From Chloroflexota bacterium (GTDB taxonomy: Bacteria; Chloroflexota; Anaerolineae; Promineifilales; Promineifilaceae): 45,761 bases of DNA. Position 1 is the stretch's first letter. Each line of letters starts with the position of its first letter. The stretch spans positions 1 to 45,761 of the forward strand of contig JAAYYY010000205.1 in assembly GCA_012515125.1 (NCBI GenBank), given 5' to 3'. The notes below the pieces were generated by a model. The model was given only the letters and a program-made list of their open reading frames with translations, did not search any database and was not told the origin of the DNA. Positions 43,563 through 45,761 of this stretch are shown here, piece by piece. The position numbers were made by a program, and so were the translations under genes.

Positions 43563-45248
43563 CTGACCGCCGTGCAAGAGCGCGCAACAAACGCTGCGGT
43601 GACGAACGCCGATGAGGTTATGACGCCCACCGTTTTCAGGGCAAGCGTGCCGGTCACGCTGGAGCTGCCCTTGTCAATGGTGGAGGCTGTTGCCGAAGTC
43701 CTTGGCGGCTCCTATGACGCGCCTTATTCGGGCGCCGGCGCAACGATCCTCGACATCGGAGCACACGTAGGCGCCTTCACGCTGTGGGCCAACATGCGCT
43801 GGCCCGGCAGCCGGATATTCGCTTATGAGCCGCACCCGCAGACTTTTGCCAGCTTGCAGCGAAATACCCTGCAATTGCCTGACGTACGCTGTGTGCGTGC
43901 TGCCGTCTACCCGAGCCGGCAAGAAACGTTGCCGTTCTATAGTCGCTTCGCTGGGGATGGGGAAGCAGGTGTTGTGGATGTCTTGCAGCGTATCTTCAAT
44001 TCCTTGCCGGAGCAGGGAATGTTCGAGGTACCTGTGATACATCCTGCCAATCTGCCACTGGCAGACATTGTCAAGATTGACACCGAGGGCGCCGAAGCAG
44101 CTATCCTGGAGGCGATGGATCTGGAGCCGGTTTCGCTCATCATCCTGCAATATCATTTTGACGAGGAGCGCGAGCGGATCAAGGAGCTGTTGCAGCCGCG
44201 GTTCACCCTGGAGTACGAGAGTGCCTTGCCGTGGCAGCCTTTGCTCGCAGAAAGTGAATACCGATCCAGCCTGGCCGGCGACCATTATGGACAGCTTTGT
44301 TTTGTAAACCGCGCTCACGAACGTCTGCGTCCTGTTGCGGCGGAAGTGTGGATTCCTGCGACGGAGACAGCGCACGCGCCGGCAGACGTTGCCGAGGCGA
44401 GCAACGGGCAAGCACCCGGGCCGTACTCACCAGCGGCGTCGCCAGACAGGCGGCAGCCGGCAGCCCGGCCCATCGCCAATAACTCCCCTTCCCTGGTCTA
44501 TTTGTACGACCTGCTGGCGATCATGGTGATGCGGGATATGAAGCTGCGTTACAAGCGGTCGGTAATGGGGATCGCCTGGTCGTTACTCAATCCCCTGGCA
44601 CAGTTAGCCGTGTTCGGCTTTGTATTCCGTTTCGTACTGCCGCTGGATATACCGAACTATACGGCGTTTCTTTTTATCGGCATCCTCGCCTGGTCCTGGT
44701 TTCAAGGCTCTCTACAACAGGCTACTGGCGCAATCGTCGAGAATGGCGCCCTAATCGGCTATCCCGGTTTTCCGGTGGCTGTGCTGCCGGTGGTGACCGT
44801 AACCAGCCACCTCGTGCACTATTTGCTGGCGCTGCCTATTGTCGTCGTCTTCCTGCTTGCCAGCGGCATATCTTTCAATGCCGTCGCCGCATTGTTGCCG
44901 GTCGTCGTCTTGATCCAGTTTGTTCTTTCTTTGAGCCTGGCCTTCCTGGTCGCCACCCTGCAGGTCTTCTTCCGGGACACACAATACCTGCTGGGTATCG
45001 CTTTGATGCTCGGCTTTTTCCTGACGCCTATTTTTTATGATCTCAGTACGGTTCCTGCCCGTTTCCATCCCTTTTACCGTCTGAATCCCATGTACATTCT
45101 CGTCGAAGCGTATCGCGACATTCTCGTGCGGGGAATCCTACCCGACGTAGGCTCGCTTCTGCTGTTGGGCCTGCTGTCAATCCTCCTGCTGGGCGCCGGT
45201 TACCGCCTGTTCAGCCGCACCAGTTTCCGTTTTGTGGAACAGATATGA
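43563..45248 (+). CDS. FkbM-type methyltransferase fused to ABC-2 (Wzm-like) permease
   Basis: A ~561-aa fusion. The N-terminal part (about residues 20-240) is an FkbM-family SAM methyltransferase: 'ILDIGAHVGAFTLW', 'YEPHPQTF' and 'DIVKIDTEGAEAAIL'. After a Pro/Ala-rich linker, residues ~305-560 form an ABC-2 polysaccharide export permease: 'RDMKLRYKRSVMGIAWSLLNPL', then six helices with 'FFRDTQYLLGIALMLGFFLTPIFY' and 'LNPMYILVEAYRDIL'. The start is uncertain: 'ggaggggg' is 7 bases before CTG 43563, while GTG 43572 would be 16 away; the track's 43449 overlaps the deacetylase. The ATPase gene follows with an ATGA overlap. Confidence 0.85.
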   Translation: MTAVQERATNAAVTNADEVMTPTVFRASVPVTLELPLSMVEAVAEVLGGSYDAPYSGAGATILDIGAHVGAFTLWANMRWPGSRIFAYEPHPQTFASLQRNTLQLPDVRCVRAAVYPSRQETLPFYSRFAGDGEAGVVDVLQRIFNSLPEQGMFEVPVIHPANLPLADIVKIDTEGAEAAILEAMDLEPVSLIILQYHFDEERERIKELLQPRFTLEYESALPWQPLLAESEYRSSLAGDHYGQLCFVNRAHERLRPVAAEVWIPATETAHAPADVAEASNGQAPGPYSPAASPDRRQPAARPIANNSPSLVYLYDLLAIMVMRDMKLRYKRSVMGIAWSLLNPLAQLAVFGFVFRFVLPLDIPNYTAFLFIGILAWSWFQGSLQQATGAIVENGALIGYPGFPVAVLPVVTVTSHLVHYLLALPIVVVFLLASGISFNAVAALLPVVVLIQFVLSLSLAFLVATLQVFFRDTQYLLGIALMLGFFLTPIFYDLSTVPARFHPFYRLNPMYILVEAYRDILVRGILPDVGSLLLLGLLSILLLGAGYRLFSRTSFRFVEQI

Positions 45249-45761
45249 AAGCGGCGATAGCAGTACACGATCTGGGAAAGCTATACAGGCGGTATGATGC
45301 GAACCGGCCGCGCACCCTGCAGGAATCAGTGATCAAGGGAATGCGCGGCTTAAGCTCGCAGGCAGCGTTCTGGGCCCTGCGCCACGTCGATTTAGAGGTC
45401 CTGCCGGGCCGTGTGATCGGCGTGATCGGCCCTAACGGGGCCGGCAAATCGACTCTGCTGCGCCTCGTCGGCGGGATAGGCAGCCCGGATGAGGGCCATC
45501 TAGAGGTGCGCGGTCGGGTCGGGTCACTGCTCGACCTTGGCATCGGTTTTCATCCAGACCTGACCGGACGTGAAAACGTGATGATCAGCAGCGTTATCTC
45601 AGGCCTGACACGGCAACAGGTGAGACGGCGGTTCGACGAAATCGTCGCCTTCGCCGAGCTGGAGGAGTTCATCGACAGTCCGCTGCGCACGTACAGCAGC
45701 GGCATGCAGATGCGCCTGGGCTTTGCCGTCGCCGTGCACACGGCGCCGGACGTATTGCTGA
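45245..45761 (+). CDS. wzt: Polysaccharide ABC exporter ATPase, 5' part
   Basis: Absent from the track because it has no stop before the window ends. ATG 45245 overlaps the permease stop (ATGA). The 172 visible residues are an ABC ATPase of the Wzt/TagH class: Walker A 'GPNGAGKST', the family-typical 'LLDLGIGFHPDLTGRENV' after the Q-loop region, and the signature 'YSSGMQMRL'. With the fused permease it forms an exporter for a lipid-linked glycan or teichoic-type polymer. Whether a C-terminal glycan-binding domain exists cannot be seen. Confidence 0.92.
   Translation, partial: MKAAIAVHDLGKLYRRYDANRPRTLQESVIKGMRGLSSQAAFWALRHVDLEVLPGRVIGVIGPNGAGKSTLLRLVGGIGSPDEGHLEVRGRVGSLLDLGIGFHPDLTGRENVMISSVISGLTRQQVRRRFDEIVAFAELEEFIDSPLRTYSSGMQMRLGFAVAVHTAPDVLL

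Overview
The window is a GC-rich (estimated low-to-mid 60s percent by eye) bacterial chromosome segment with about 35 genes. It contains no rRNA, tRNA, CRISPR array or transposase that I can recognise. The best guess for the host is a member of the Chloroflexota (Caldilineae/Anaerolineae-like). The reasons are Thr/Pro-rich linkers after a lipobox, a secreted hydrolase ending in a proline-rich stretch plus 'YLPLI', DUF4173 and DUF1361 membrane proteins, a GyrI-type MerR regulator, and a Gram-positive-type LexA box. This is inference from gene style, not a database match.

Layout. 1-2840: sugar-acid catabolism, with the end of a KDPG aldolase gene followed by one long ORF joining a shikimate-dehydrogenase-like half to a fucose-isomerase-like half. 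3052-12488: scattered housekeeping and secreted proteins (CAP protein, GalE, SGNH hydrolase, metallophosphatase, TAP-type lipoprotein peptidase, NUDIX, S10-type peptidase, VOC protein). 12611-15063: a membrane-protein operon (30-aa peptide, DUF4173, DUF1361), divergent from a two-component pair (15234-18129). 18217-20210: a 50-aa membrane peptide gene, then a compact two-gene unit (4-TM protein plus anchored 3D/double-psi-barrel protein). That unit has a strong promoter, two tandem LexA-type boxes on the start site and a terminator, so it looks like a small SOS-controlled cassette of unknown function.

20470-28664: a denitrification/metal block on the minus strand. It holds a copper nitrite reductase with an extra N-terminal cupredoxin domain, a P1B metal ATPase with its separate HMA metallochaperone, and a DNR-like Crp/Fnr regulator whose recognition helix (E-x-x-S-R) matches the FNR-type boxes found upstream of nirK and of the chaperone. 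The regulator gene is coupled to a transglutaminase-like membrane protein and a GNAT acetyltransferase. 28821-33722: a MerR/GyrI regulator with a textbook 19-bp-spacer promoter and probably a leaderless transcript, then a UMF1-type transporter, TPP-dependent enzyme and SDR operon.

34002-45761 (runs off the end): a plus-strand surface-polysaccharide operon made of very large, tightly overlapping multidomain proteins. They are a membrane GT2, a toroid-like domain plus GT2, a GT2-GT4 fusion, a 1200-aa GT2 / duplicated domain / methyltransferase / NodB-type deacetylase, an FkbM methyltransferase fused to a Wzm-type ABC permease, and the start of the Wzt ATPase. Base composition is less GC-biased here than in the rest of the window, as is common for exchangeable polysaccharide loci. 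Together the set suggests synthesis, modification and ABC export of a decorated glycan.
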